Source: Planctomycetaceae bacterium
GTDB taxonomy: Bacteria > Planctomycetota > Planctomycetia > Planctomycetales > Planctomycetaceae
Reading direction: 5' to 3'
Assembly (NCBI GenBank): GCA_900299185.1
Contig: OMIV01000307.1
Location: 1-42,449, forward strand
DNA: 42,449 nucleotides
The notes beneath the pieces were generated by a model. It saw only the letters and a list, made by a program, of their open reading frames with translations, ran no database searches and was not told the DNA's origin. The translations under genes and the position numbers were made by a program. Shown in pieces: positions 34,872-42,449 of this stretch (the first letter of the stretch is position 1; each line of letters begins with the position of its first letter).

Positions 34872-35849
34872 CTAAAGAGCAGGCTCATCTTGAGCTTGAT
34901 TCTGGTAGCACTCACCGATGTGCATGATGAGTTCGAGCACAAGCAAGTCTGCTCGCGCCATGACATGCCGAGTGCTGCGATTACCGAGTCCTCGAACTAA
35001 TTGTTCGACACGCTCAAGGTGTAAGGACAACGTCTCTCGCGGACTCAACCCAATCTTCGCGAGGACTTGAGAGAGAGCCACTATCTCGGAACCGAGATTG
35101 CCATTGCCCATGATGACATAGGTCCGCAGCAGCTCTTGGTAATACGTCTTGATTTCGTCGGGCACTCGCAGACGCACATGGTTTGGCTCTGCAACGACCC
35201 CGCTCGCAACAAGCCCATCCGGATCAAAAACTCGAGCGTCGTCCTCGGCACTCAATCGGCCAGTCAGTAACTCAAGCTCTTTGACGATGTCGCGTTGTTG
35301 CTGCAGCAAGTGGTCGGCCTCATCGCGTTCACGCACCAATCTTCGATGATTGGCGACAGAGAGCCGATGATTTTCGCGGCGCAGTTCGCACTGTCTAAGT
35401 CCTCGCTGAATGCAAGGCACGAGTGCCTTGGAGTCCCACATCGCAGCGCTAACCAGAATCTCGGCGTTCGCGTCGCAAGCGGCGGCACTCAGTGAATCGT
35501 TGGGCTGACTGGTGAGTAACGCGATGGCGTCTTCACAACCTGATGCGCGAATCGCATGGAGCAAATTGATGAGATCGCTTTCGCTGTGACCGCTGCTCGC
35601 TGAGTAGGTCAGTACGATGACGTCAAAGACTTCATTTCGCAGAACCGTCATTGCCTCTGCAGAAGTTGAGACCCACCGCAAACGCGAGTCGTGACAACCA
35701 ACTCCATCCAATCGCAACGCGAGGCCAATCCAGGAAGGCTCGGTCGCCGCGACGCACAACATGCGAAACCCGACTGGCAGGCCGCTTTGCGGCGGCGTGC
35801 TGAGCCAATCAAGAGATGGAATCGACTGAGAGTCTGCCTGCAAATCCAT
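34872..35849 (-). CDS. Pseudo-receiver signalling protein with coiled coil and unknown C-terminal domain
   Basis: The 325-aa product starts with a receiver-like fold (about 27-150). RMLCVAATEPSW and EVFDVIVLTYSASSG follow the pattern of response regulators, but Thr81 stands where the phospho-acceptor Asp should be, and the first acidic pair is missing. A long coiled coil (about 150-200; RRENHRLSVANHRRLVRERD) leads to a C-terminal helical domain (235-325; KTYYQELLRTYVIMGNGNLG, then VEQLVRGLGNRSTRH) that I cannot assign. It may be a phosphorylation-independent signalling scaffold. GAGGAA lies about 9 bases upstream of the ATG. The ROK kinase is 169 bases upstream on the same strand, so co-transcription is possible. 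Confidence 0.75.
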   Translation of the reverse strand: MDLQADSQSIPSLDWLSTPPQSGLPVGFRMLCVAATEPSWIGLALRLDGVGCHDSRLRWVSTSAEAMTVLRNEVFDVIVLTYSASSGHSESDLINLLHAIRASGCEDAIALLTSQPNDSLSAAACDANAEILVSAAMWDSKALVPCIQRGLRQCELRRENHRLSVANHRRLVRERDEADHLLQQQRDIVKELELLTGRLSAEDDARVFDPDGLVASGVVAEPNHVRLRVPDEIKTYYQELLRTYVIMGNGNLGSEIVALSQVLAKIGLSPRETLSLHLERVEQLVRGLGNRSTRHVMARADLLVLELIMHIGECYQNQAQDEPAL

Positions 35850-36018
35850 AACCGGCTTTCCTCAAACGACAACTCCGAGGCTGTGATCTCTTCGTGAGAT
35901 CGCCGATCCATTTAGCACTTGAGACTCGCATCCGAGCAACCACGGGCCATCTCGGAGCGGCTCAGCGACATCTGAATGAACTCGATCAAGATTCATCCTG
36001 AGGTCGCGTCTAACTCGA

Positions 36019-37077
36019 TCAAACTGCGTGTCCTCGAACTGATGCGATCGCTTCGGCCCCAAAGGTCGACCATGCCCAACCCCCGGCTCCGATAAAACCT
36101 GCTTGCCCGCCGAGACTCGCATAATCGATTCGCACGTTGGCGGACGGCACTGGGAACGACAGCCGCTTAACCTCATCACGCACAATGCTCAGAAACCGTC
36201 GACCAAGTTCGGTTTCATTGCGACCAAAGGTCATGTTGCCACCGAACAGGACCACTCCAGGATCGATGGTGTGCATCAAATTGGCGGTGCCGAAAGCCAT
36301 GAATCGAGCGGACTCGTCGATCAGCGACAGGGCAAGCGGATCGTTGTGCTCTGCAGCTTCGGCAATCAACAGCGGTGAGAGTGCCTCGCCGGACTTCAAT
36401 CGTTCCGCCATGACCGTCGAGAAGTCACCGCGAGCTAAGGCTTCTTTGCAGCGAGTCATCAATCCCGCCGAGCCAACATAAGCTTCGAGCGTGCCCTTCA
36501 TGCCCGTCGCAGCATGTCTGCCGTTTTCAATTTGGATGTAAAGAAAACCACACTCGCCGCCATGCGAATGGGCGCCTTCAACGATCTGACCATCAATGAT
36601 CAACCCGCAGCCGATCCCAGTGCCCATCGTCCAAAGTGCGAGGCTATGGGCTCCCGCGCCTGCTCCCGCCCAATACTCGCCGAAAGCCGCAGCATTGGCG
36701 TCATTGAGGAAGACTGTTGGCTTTTCGAAGTGGTCTGCCATCAACTGTCGAATCGGAATGTGCCGCCACATCGGCATGTTGGCTGGCTCCATCCAGATGC
36801 CGTTGGGGATATCGATCGTTCCAGGCACCGCGAGTCCAATCGCCGTAATGCCCTGCCATCGAATAGGGCTTTGCATCACAGCTTCTTCAATCGCCGCTTT
36901 AATGGTCTGCAAGCCCGCCTCAGGGCCTTTTTCCGCCTCGGTAGCAACGACCACGGACGACAGCACTTTGCCCGTGCTGGTCACAACACCGGTCTTGATG
37001 TTCGTTCCGCCGACATCAACACCGACAAAGAATTCTTGGGGGGCTTTCCGGTCCCTCGGTCGAATCACTCCGGGCAT
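36019..37077 (-). CDS. ROK-family sugar kinase (glucokinase-like) lacking the zinc motif
   Basis: The 352-aa product is a cytoplasmic ROK kinase, a family that phosphorylates glucose, N-acetylmannosamine and related sugars with ATP. The phosphate loop DVGGTNIKTG (21-30), the catalytic Asp in FLNDANAAAFGEYW and GTGIGCGLIIDGQIVEG are intact, so kinase activity is plausible. The usual zinc site (GHxx...CxCGxxGCxE) is gone: its counterpart reads GGECGFLYIQ and then AATGMKGTLEAYVG, with Phe, Ala, Thr and Thr replacing the His and Cys ligands. The ATG at 37077 was chosen for AAGG upstream and the MPGVIRPRDRK opening. An upstream ATG at 37158 adds 27 unlikely residues. The WD40-Gfo/Idh gene is divergent, 275 bases away. 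Confidence 0.88.
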   Translation of the reverse strand: MPGVIRPRDRKAPQEFFVGVDVGGTNIKTGVVTSTGKVLSSVVVATEAEKGPEAGLQTIKAAIEEAVMQSPIRWQGITAIGLAVPGTIDIPNGIWMEPANMPMWRHIPIRQLMADHFEKPTVFLNDANAAAFGEYWAGAGAGAHSLALWTMGTGIGCGLIIDGQIVEGAHSHGGECGFLYIQIENGRHAATGMKGTLEAYVGSAGLMTRCKEALARGDFSTVMAERLKSGEALSPLLIAEAAEHNDPLALSLIDESARFMAFGTANLMHTIDPGVVLFGGNMTFGRNETELGRRFLSIVRDEVKRLSFPVPSANVRIDYASLGGQAGFIGAGGWAWSTFGAEAIASVRGHAV

Positions 37078-37352
37078 CACTGCGCCTTTCGTGCGATAAG
37101 AGTCTGACTCGGCATCCTTGCCGCGCCCCGCGATCACGAGCGCGAGGACACTGAGCATATTCAGGATTCATCGATTGAAGCAACGTGCCTTGCGCCGCTA
37201 CCGGTTAATCGTAGATTGAATGCGGACAGTCGAGGAAATCCGGTCCGATATGACGAGCTTCGATGCTGCTTCAGGATTGGGTTCTGATCGGGACCGACTT
37301 ATGTTGCCGACATCAGCAATTGCTCGATCCCCTTTCCACAGAGGAGTCTCTC
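37078..37352. promoter_or_regulatory. Divergent intergenic control region (ROK kinase / WD40-Gfo/Idh)
   Basis: The 275 bases between two divergent starts must carry both promoters. A strong GAGGAG ribosome binding site for the plus-strand gene ends about 6 bases before 37353. No promoter boxes or operators could be assigned confidently. Confidence 0.4.
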
Positions 37353-39419
37353 ATGCGACGACTGAGCGTCTTGTTGGCCTTGTGCGCGGTACTTGGGTTA
37401 GCAGTGACTCTGCCGGCAGCCGACGCCATTACGATTCGAGAAGCCGGCTCGTTGGGCGGATTCACGGATTGGGTTACCAGCGTGGAGTGCGCCCCGGATG
37501 GCAAGCTGATCGCAACTGGGACACACGACAAAGTCGTTCTCTGGAACGCCGCCGATCAGAAGGTCTTCAAAGAGCTGACCTCGAAACTCGGTCGAGTCCG
37601 CTCGTTGGCTTTCAGTGCCGATGGCAAGCAACTTCTCGCAGGTGGTTATCAGAAGGTTGTCATCTTCGGTCTGGCAAATGGAACGAGTCGCGTTCTCAGC
37701 GGTCATCGAGGCTTCGTGACATCTTTGATTCCGGTTGCGGGTGGCCAACAGCTCCTGAGCTCCAGCGAAGACGGCACCGTGCGCCAATGGGATCTCAGCA
37801 GCGGTGAGAGCAAGGTGCTCGTGAAGGAAGCCGAAGATCCAATCATGGGGTTGGCGTTATCTCCCGACGGCAAACGCATCGCGACAGCCTCTGGGGATGA
37901 GACTCGTCCAACTCGTCCGGGGCCGATCAAAGTTTACGACCTGGCGACTGGAGAACTCTTCAAGCAGTTAGAGTCACATCAGCGAGCAGCCACGACCGTC
38001 GCGTTTTCGCCTGACGGCAAGCAATTGGCTTCTGGCGGGTTTGATGGAGTCATCAAGTTGCACAAGCTCGAGGACGCCACATTGATGCTCGCTTATGACG
38101 ACCATCAACGGCCGATAACGCAACTTCGCTTCACCGCAGATGGCAAGCAGATCGTCAGTTCGGCCGGTGGCCGAGCGGTCGGCAAGAACGAGGTTCATGT
38201 TTGGGAAGTTGCCACTGGTAAGACACTCGCTGAACTCAAGAAGCACGAAGCTCCCGTGTTAGGTGTGGCGTTGTCAGCGGATGGCAAGCGGATCGTCAGC
38301 GTCAGCCGCGACCAGACGGCAGTAATTTGGGACAAAGTCGACGCGACCAACAACGTACTCGATCAAGCCGTCGCAGCCGTGACTCGATTAACGGCGAACA
38401 ATCAACAAGCCGCTAAAGAACCTGCCAAAGACACGGAGGCGGCGAAAGATGAACCGAAGGCCGACGCTCAGCCTGCAAAGGTCATGAAGATTGGAATGAT
38501 CGGGCTCGATACTTCGCACTGCCTCGCGTTCGCTCAAATCTTCAATGCCGAAAAGTCTGCAATTCCCGGCTTCCGAGTCACGCTCGTCTACCCCAAAGGC
38601 AGTCCCGATATCATATCAAGCACAGAGCGAGTGCCCGAGTACACAACCAAGATCACGGCCTTGGGTGTAAAAGTTATTGATTCACTCGATGAGATGGTCT
38701 CGCAGGTCGACGCTGTCTTGTTGGAAACCAACGACGGACGACCACATCTCGAGCAGGTCATTCCAGTGCTCAAAGCTGGCAAGCCAGTCTTCATCGATAA
38801 GCCAATTGCTGGCTCGTTAACCGATGCGGTCGCGATCTTCGAACTTAGCCGACACTACAAGACGCCGTTGTTCTCTTCGTCGTCATTGAGATTCGCCAGT
38901 GTAGCGCAAGCACTTCGGGCCGGAAAAATTGGCGACATCACCGGATGCGATGCGTACTCACCATGCTCGTTAGAAGGCACTCATCCCGACCTTTTCTGGT
39001 ACGGCATTCATGGCGTCGAAACGCTCTTCACGGTGATGGGGACTGGCTGCGAGTCAGTGAGTCGCACGTCGACGAAGGACTTCGATTTCGTCGCGGGAAC
39101 TTGGAAGGGCGGTCGAATTGGAACGTTCCGCGGCATTCGCTCGGGCGGTTCAGGCTACGGAGGCACGGCATTTGGAACCAAGGGCGTTTCCGAGATCGGC
39201 AAGTTCGATGGCTACCAACCGCTTGCCGTCGAAATCGGTAAGTTCTTCCAATCGAAAGTCGTTCCGGTTTCCGAACAAGAAACACTCGAGATTTACGCCT
39301 TCATGGAAGCCGCTGACGAAAGCAAACGCCAAGGTGGTAAACCAGTAACACTTGAAAGCGTCCTCGCCAAAGCCCGCACCGAAGCTGCTATCAAAGTCAA
39401 AACAGCGATCGCGAAGTAG
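37353..39419 (+). CDS. Secreted WD40 propeller fused to a Gfo/Idh/MocA oxidoreductase
   Basis: The 688-aa product has a signal peptide (about 1-22, ending TLPAADA). Seven WD40-like repeats follow (about 28-345), each with the pattern SPDGKRIATAS or SADGKRIVSVS and ending near a W-D/N pair such as VRQWDLSSG, VHVWEVATG and AVIWDKVD. A charged Lys/Ala/Pro/Glu linker (about 346-376) leads to a Gfo/Idh/MocA-type NAD(P)-dependent oxidoreductase (377-688) starting KIGMIGLDTSHCLAFAQIF. FIDKPIAGS supplies the family lysine-proline motif. The GLDTSH loop replaces GxGxxG, a trait of a planctomycete exported subgroup. A sugar-related substrate recognised by the propeller is my inference. GAGGAG lies about 6 bases before the ATG at 37353. 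Confidence 0.87.
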   Translation: MRRLSVLLALCAVLGLAVTLPAADAITIREAGSLGGFTDWVTSVECAPDGKLIATGTHDKVVLWNAADQKVFKELTSKLGRVRSLAFSADGKQLLAGGYQKVVIFGLANGTSRVLSGHRGFVTSLIPVAGGQQLLSSSEDGTVRQWDLSSGESKVLVKEAEDPIMGLALSPDGKRIATASGDETRPTRPGPIKVYDLATGELFKQLESHQRAATTVAFSPDGKQLASGGFDGVIKLHKLEDATLMLAYDDHQRPITQLRFTADGKQIVSSAGGRAVGKNEVHVWEVATGKTLAELKKHEAPVLGVALSADGKRIVSVSRDQTAVIWDKVDATNNVLDQAVAAVTRLTANNQQAAKEPAKDTEAAKDEPKADAQPAKVMKIGMIGLDTSHCLAFAQIFNAEKSAIPGFRVTLVYPKGSPDIISSTERVPEYTTKITALGVKVIDSLDEMVSQVDAVLLETNDGRPHLEQVIPVLKAGKPVFIDKPIAGSLTDAVAIFELSRHYKTPLFSSSSLRFASVAQALRAGKIGDITGCDAYSPCSLEGTHPDLFWYGIHGVETLFTVMGTGCESVSRTSTKDFDFVAGTWKGGRIGTFRGIRSGGSGYGGTAFGTKGVSEIGKFDGYQPLAVEIGKFFQSKVVPVSEQETLEIYAFMEAADESKRQGGKPVTLESVLAKARTEAAIKVKTAIAK

Positions 39420-39617
39420 CTCAAATCAAAACCGTAAGCGTTCACGGCCCGCTGAGGGTTAGAGCTGGCAACGGTTCGTTTCGGGGGCTTTTCGAGGAGT
39501 TCAGTGATGAAGGCAACGCTGTCGCGTCTGTTCTGACGGCTGGCCCGTATGGTCATTAAACCTTGCCGAAGGTGGAGTCATTCTGGTGTCTTAAGGGAAC
39601 TTAAGGATGAGTTTCGC

Positions 39618-40400
39618 ATGCGACGCCGACATCAACTTATTGATGCTTAATGGATCCAAATCAAAGACCTGTTAACGCAAGGAAGGGAACCCGGTCGCGG
39701 CTGCGGACAATCGCCTGTTGGTGGATGCGATGCTCTTGGTGTTGAAGATCGGCATTTTGTCAGACGACTTTCCGGCTCGATTGAACAAATCGAACTCGGA
39801 CTGGATGCGATTTAATCGCTGGCGTGCCAACGGAGTCTGGGATCAGTTCGTTGGCTCGCAGGGTGAGCCCGACTTGGACGAAGTGCAATTCGACTCCACG
39901 AGTATCAAGGCTCATTCAGTGGCATCAATGAGCCGTCGTCGCGCCAAGGAAAAAAAGATGCTGACCTAAGACGTTCGCTGAGAACTCAGCTGCAGAGTCC
40001 TGACGAAACAATTACATGTGGCCGTGATTCGATGTGGGCGTCTGCTGAAACCGTTGGTGACTTTTGGTCAGTGTGGCGACGATCCGTAGCAACAAGGCCA
40101 GTAGATGGAACTGAAATCAGGCTCGGTGAAGCATGTGCTCACAGACGCAGCGTGAAACAGCGATGACATCCGCCAAAGAGTACGATTCTTAATGTCGCGA
40201 GCGTGCATCCATCCCAATCCGACACGCAAGACCAAGAAGAGATACCACACAGGTCGGTACAAAAGTCGGAACGTCTTTGAGCAGTAATTCAGCCGCATCA
40301 AACGCTTCCAAAGAGCGGCCGCTCGCTACGAGAAAAGCCCTCAACTTACCCGACTTCATCTGACTCACCGAACACATCAATCAAGCTCTTTGAATGCCCA
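39618..40400 (+). pseudogene. Decayed IS5-family transposase (right copy)
   Basis: This is a full-length but inactivated transposase. It begins MRRRHQLIDA and then has a TAA where the family has Glu. The frame shifts before VDAMLLVLKIG. Next come NRWRANGVWDQF and the catalytic Asp motif FDSTSIKAHSVAS with RRRAKEKK. After 39969 further stops interrupt a readable remainder: GRLLKPLVTFGQCGDDP, then RQRVRFLMSRAC, then RIKRFQRAAARYEK. The same order of motifs, and similar flanking bases, occur in the left relic (130-906), so both derive from one IS. The orientation here is opposite to the left copy. Confidence 0.8.
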
Positions 40401-40600
40401 TACCGCCTTAGGAGCAATCTCCTTTCCGCGGCTTCGAACATGCGATTGCCTTGCGCCACTCAAAGCTTCCAGATGTCCTGCCTTGCGAGCATCTTGATCT
40501 GTGGTCCATAGCAGACCGGCTTGATCAGTTATCCCCGACTTAATTGCAACTTAGAGATAGTCCGAACTCGTTGTGCCTAGTTTCACAACGAAGTCGGCTC
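40401..40600. other. Intergenic DNA between the IS relic and the integrase relic
   Basis: No gene is recognisable. It probably includes the outer end of the IS relic and the breakpoint that removed the catalytic half of the integrase. Confidence 0.35.
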
Positions 40601-41147
40601 CTAGGCCGCTGCAATCCCGGCTCGTAGGTTTTCGAAATCGACAACTGCTAGATCATCAACGAAACGAGTCTTGCCGAACAATGCCACGAGCCGGAATCTG
40701 GTTTCGCGATAATCGTCGACGGTTCGAACTGTGATCTCTCCAGCTATCATTTGGCGAAGCTTCGGAGCGAGAAAGGGATTACGGAGTTCAGCAATAGCGA
40801 GACTGCAAGTCGTCAATCGAGAAGTTGATTCGACATGCAGGTCATCAACTTTCGCCTGGTAAATCTCAAGGGCTTCGTTCCAGCCATCGTCATCAATTCA
40901 ATGCCAAGATTCCATTGACGATGCGCAACACCTTCCAAAGCAGTGGGCTTTGCAACGAATCCACTTTTTGCCAAGCCTCGCCGGCATGCGATGAAAGTGG
41001 GATGTCAGGATAAGGCTTCTTCGGACGATCAACTGACGATTTCCGTGAACGTCGAGATGAAGTAATCTCCTTTGGAGTGGCATCACTTTTCGACGAGTTG
41101 AGGAAGGAGTCGCTGCCCACGCGATGCGCCAACATTCGGCGCAACAA
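40601..41147 (-). pseudogene. Broken tyrosine integrase, N-terminal part only
   Basis: Read on the minus strand across two frames, this stretch encodes the N-terminal half of a planctomycete-type phage integrase: KKPYPDIPLSSHAGEAW, then (frame change) KKWIRCKAHCFGR, then DDDGWNEALEIYQAKVDDLH, then LRQMIAGEITVRTVDDYRET and FGKTRFVDDLAVVDFENLRA. An internal TGA follows ESWH, and the frame ends in TAG at 40601. The catalytic domain with the R-H-R-Y residues is absent. The remaining part corresponds to arm-binding and core-binding segments. It lies about 80 bases from tRNA-Arg, with its N-terminal end toward the tRNA, and is probably what is left of an element that integrated at that tRNA. Confidence 0.75.
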
Positions 41148-41225
41148 GGATGTCGAGCAAAAGAAGTAGTCGGCCGAAGCTGGCAGTCTCAGATTCTCAG
41201 AAAAGCACTATAAAAACAGTACTTT
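41148..41225 (+). promoter_or_regulatory. Candidate tRNA promoter
   Basis: A TATAAA -10 box at 41210-41215 lies 10 bases before the tRNA. The -35 region is weak (GTCTCA-like near 41187). The placement, not the -35, supports it. Confidence 0.45.
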
Positions 41226-41299
41226 GTCCCCGTAGCTCAGATGGATAGAGCGACGGTTTCCTAAACCGTAGGTCACAGGTTCGAATCCTGTCGGGGATA
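41226..41299 (+). tRNA. tRNA-Arg (anticodon CCT)
   Basis: A 74-nt cloverleaf is readable by eye. The acceptor stem is GTCCCCG with CGGGGAT plus discriminator A. The D arm contains GCTCAGATGGATAGAGC. The anticodon stem-loop is ACGGT-TTCCTAA-ACCGT, with CCT at 41260-41262. The T arm contains ACAGGTTCGAATCCTGT. No CCA is encoded. CCT decodes AGG (Arg). tRNA genes are common integration sites, and an integrase relic and an intact serine recombinase flank it. Confidence 0.96.
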
Positions 41300-41330
41300 T
41301 TTTCGGAAACAGGCTGATTACAAGCAAAAA

Positions 41331-41372
41331 CGGCGAGCAACTTCGAAGTGAGTTGCTCGCCGGTTTTCGTTT
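41331..41372 (+). terminator. Terminator after tRNA-Arg
   Basis: CGGCGAGCAACT (41331-41342) and AGTTGCTCGCCG (41351-41362) form a perfect 12-bp stem with an 8-base loop, followed by GTTTTCGTTT. Confidence 0.9.
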
Positions 41373-41468
41373 GTTGCTACCCAGTTGCTACCGGAGAGCC
41401 TCGAATCGCCGTTCTCGGGATGCCTTGCCGAGCTTCTGGGCGATCGGATCGCATCCAAAGAAGCGACG

Positions 41469-41651
41469 TCACTTTTGTTGCATCAAGTCACCGCATGAAG
41501 TTGCTTCAACGACATCCTTTGCCACTTTCACCAAGTAGCGATTGCCCCGGCCAACGAGCTTTGTGACCGTCACGGAAACGCCGTCAATCTGGACTGATTC
41601 GCCATCCTTCACTGTCCTGACCGCAACTTTCGGCTTTTTGTTTGTCGCCAT
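41469..41651 (-). CDS. Small CsrA-like protein, 60 aa
   Basis: The product reads MATNKKPKVAVRTVKDGESV at its start and continues QIDGVSVTVTKLVGRGNRYL. The pattern of a 'GESVxIDG' turn, an alternating strand 'VSVTVTKL' and a second strand resembles the CsrA beta-barrel that binds mRNA leaders. It lacks the LVLTRK opening and the RLGIEAP signature of true CsrA, so this is a weak structural likeness only. A GGGGGAG site about 9 bases before the ATG supports translation. It lies 30 bases downstream of the serine recombinase on the same strand, so the two are probably one operon and travel together on a mobile element. Confidence 0.6.
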   Translation of the reverse strand: MATNKKPKVAVRTVKDGESVQIDGVSVTVTKLVGRGNRYLVKVAKDVVEATSCGDLMQQK

Positions 41652-41681
41652 GCACTCAGCTCCCCCAAAAAAGTTTCCGAC

Positions 41682-42395
41682 CTAGTTAGCCGTCGCAGCT
41701 TCGAACCGATTCAGAACGTGCATCACTTGCACCGAGTTCCAAGCCTTGCCGCGCCGCGTTGTGTAGCCCTTCTCGGTCAGCTTGGTTGCGATCGCTCGCA
41801 GAGAGAGCCCTTCGTCTCGCATCGCTCGCATCTCTTCGATGATGTCGACGTAGGCTTCGTCCGCTGACTTCTTCACTGCTTCGGCAGCCTTCTCGCGAGC
41901 CTTGCCGAGCCACTCGCCTCGGTCGATCCCGTCGAAGTGACCTTCCCGAGCCGCTCCGAGCTTCACGCCGCGAGCTTTCGCAGCCGCGAGAGCAGCCTTC
42001 GTTCGATCACTGATGCGTCGGGCCTCGTCTTCAGCAACTGCCGCGAGGATGTGAATCGTCAGGCGATTCGCGGTCGGATTGTCGCAAGCCACGAACTCGA
42101 CTCCAGCTTCCATCAGCTTCGACGTGAAGGCGACGTTGCGAGCCAGTCGATCGAGCTTCGCGACGACAAGCACGGCTCCCATTCGCTTGGCGTGAGCAAT
42201 CGCCTTCGCCAGCTCGGTGCGATCGTTGTTCTTGCCGGATTCGATCTCGGTGTATTCGTAGGCGAGAGCCAATCCGCTCCGGGCGATGTGCTCGGCAACC
42301 GCTGTCCGCTGTCCCTCAAGTCCGAGCCCACTCGCTCCCTGACGCTTGGTCGAGACTCGGTAGTAGGCGACGGCTTTTGCAGTTGCGTTTGTCAT
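41682..42395 (-). CDS. Serine recombinase (resolvase/invertase family)
   Basis: The 237-aa product has a complete serine-recombinase catalytic domain (about 1-140). The nucleophile is S15 in AVAYYRVSTKRQ. GLEGQRTAV, ESGKNNDRTEL, the arginine-bearing VVAKLDRLARNVAF and HILAAVAEDEARRISDRTKA follow in family order. After a charged helix comes a small helix-turn-helix (about 200-237; SLRAIATKLTEKGYTTRRG, then NSVQVMHVLNRF). This is the compact resolvase type, not the 500-residue large serine integrase. It would resolve cointegrates, invert segments or act as an element's recombinase. AAAGG lies about 8 bases before the ATG. It is intact, unlike the nearby integrase and IS relics. Confidence 0.93.
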   Translation of the reverse strand: MTNATAKAVAYYRVSTKRQGASGLGLEGQRTAVAEHIARSGLALAYEYTEIESGKNNDRTELAKAIAHAKRMGAVLVVAKLDRLARNVAFTSKLMEAGVEFVACDNPTANRLTIHILAAVAEDEARRISDRTKAALAAAKARGVKLGAAREGHFDGIDRGEWLGKAREKAAEAVKKSADEAYVDIIEEMRAMRDEGLSLRAIATKLTEKGYTTRRGKAWNSVQVMHVLNRFEAATAN

Positions 42396-42449
42396 GATTC
42401 TGCCTTTCGAAGATTGGTATCGGCTTCGGATGGCAGGATGTTAAATTCC

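Overview
The window looks like chromosomal DNA from a planctomycete, probably Planctomycetaceae/Gemmatales-like. The main evidence is a consecutive set of secreted proteins typical of that phylum: a DUF1549/DUF1553 protein with cytochrome-type CxxCH motifs, a PPC-domain protein and a Tat-exported DUF1501 protein. Other support comes from a secreted PQQ-like propeller, a secreted FAD oxidoreductase, a DUF6807 protein, a WD40-Gfo/Idh fusion, giant Calx-beta matrix proteins, and a putrescine-to-homospermidine gene pair. No rRNA genes or CRISPR arrays were seen. One tRNA gene is present.

Layout. 1-1.6 kb is gene wreckage: a decayed IS5-type transposase (minus) and a DUF4062 fragment. 1.7-9.7 kb carries exported proteins: the PQQ propeller (minus), the FAD oxidoreductase (plus), and a head-to-head pair, a matrixin-like metalloprotease (minus) and a beta-helix/Calx-beta protein (plus). 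This pair appears to have been joined by a rearrangement. 10.3-16.3 kb is the DUF1549/DUF1553 - PPC - DUF1501 operon. 16.7-23.3 kb holds a DEAD-box helicase with an RGG-rich tail, a beta-hydroxyacid dehydrogenase, a small orphan gene, dapA and a GspE/PilB-like protein with a broken P-loop. 23.7-26.3 kb is a membrane pyrophosphatase gene split by a one-base frameshift. 26.4-29.3 kb (minus) encodes an ornithine-decarboxylase-type enzyme and homospermidine synthase. 30.1-39.4 kb has a DUF6807 protein, an orphan gene, an ANTAR response regulator, glycerol-3-phosphate dehydrogenase, a pseudo-receiver protein, a ROK sugar kinase and the WD40-Gfo/Idh fusion. 39.6-42.4 kb is a mobile-DNA boundary: a second decayed copy of the same IS, a broken tyrosine integrase, tRNA-Arg(CCT), a 60-aa CsrA-like protein and an intact serine recombinase.

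How the genes relate. Ornithine decarboxylase supplies putrescine to homospermidine synthase, although a strong terminator separates the two genes. The DUF1549/PPC/DUF1501 genes run in one direction with short gaps and probably form one exported system. Most other genes look like single-gene units, several bounded by very clear hairpin terminators. The most notable observations are the head-to-head rearrangement at 6.2 kb, the P-loop-less GspE homologue, the ROK kinase lacking its zinc site, the pyrophosphatase frameshift and the integrase/tRNA/recombinase boundary. I did not find a clear multi-gene system that is wholly new.
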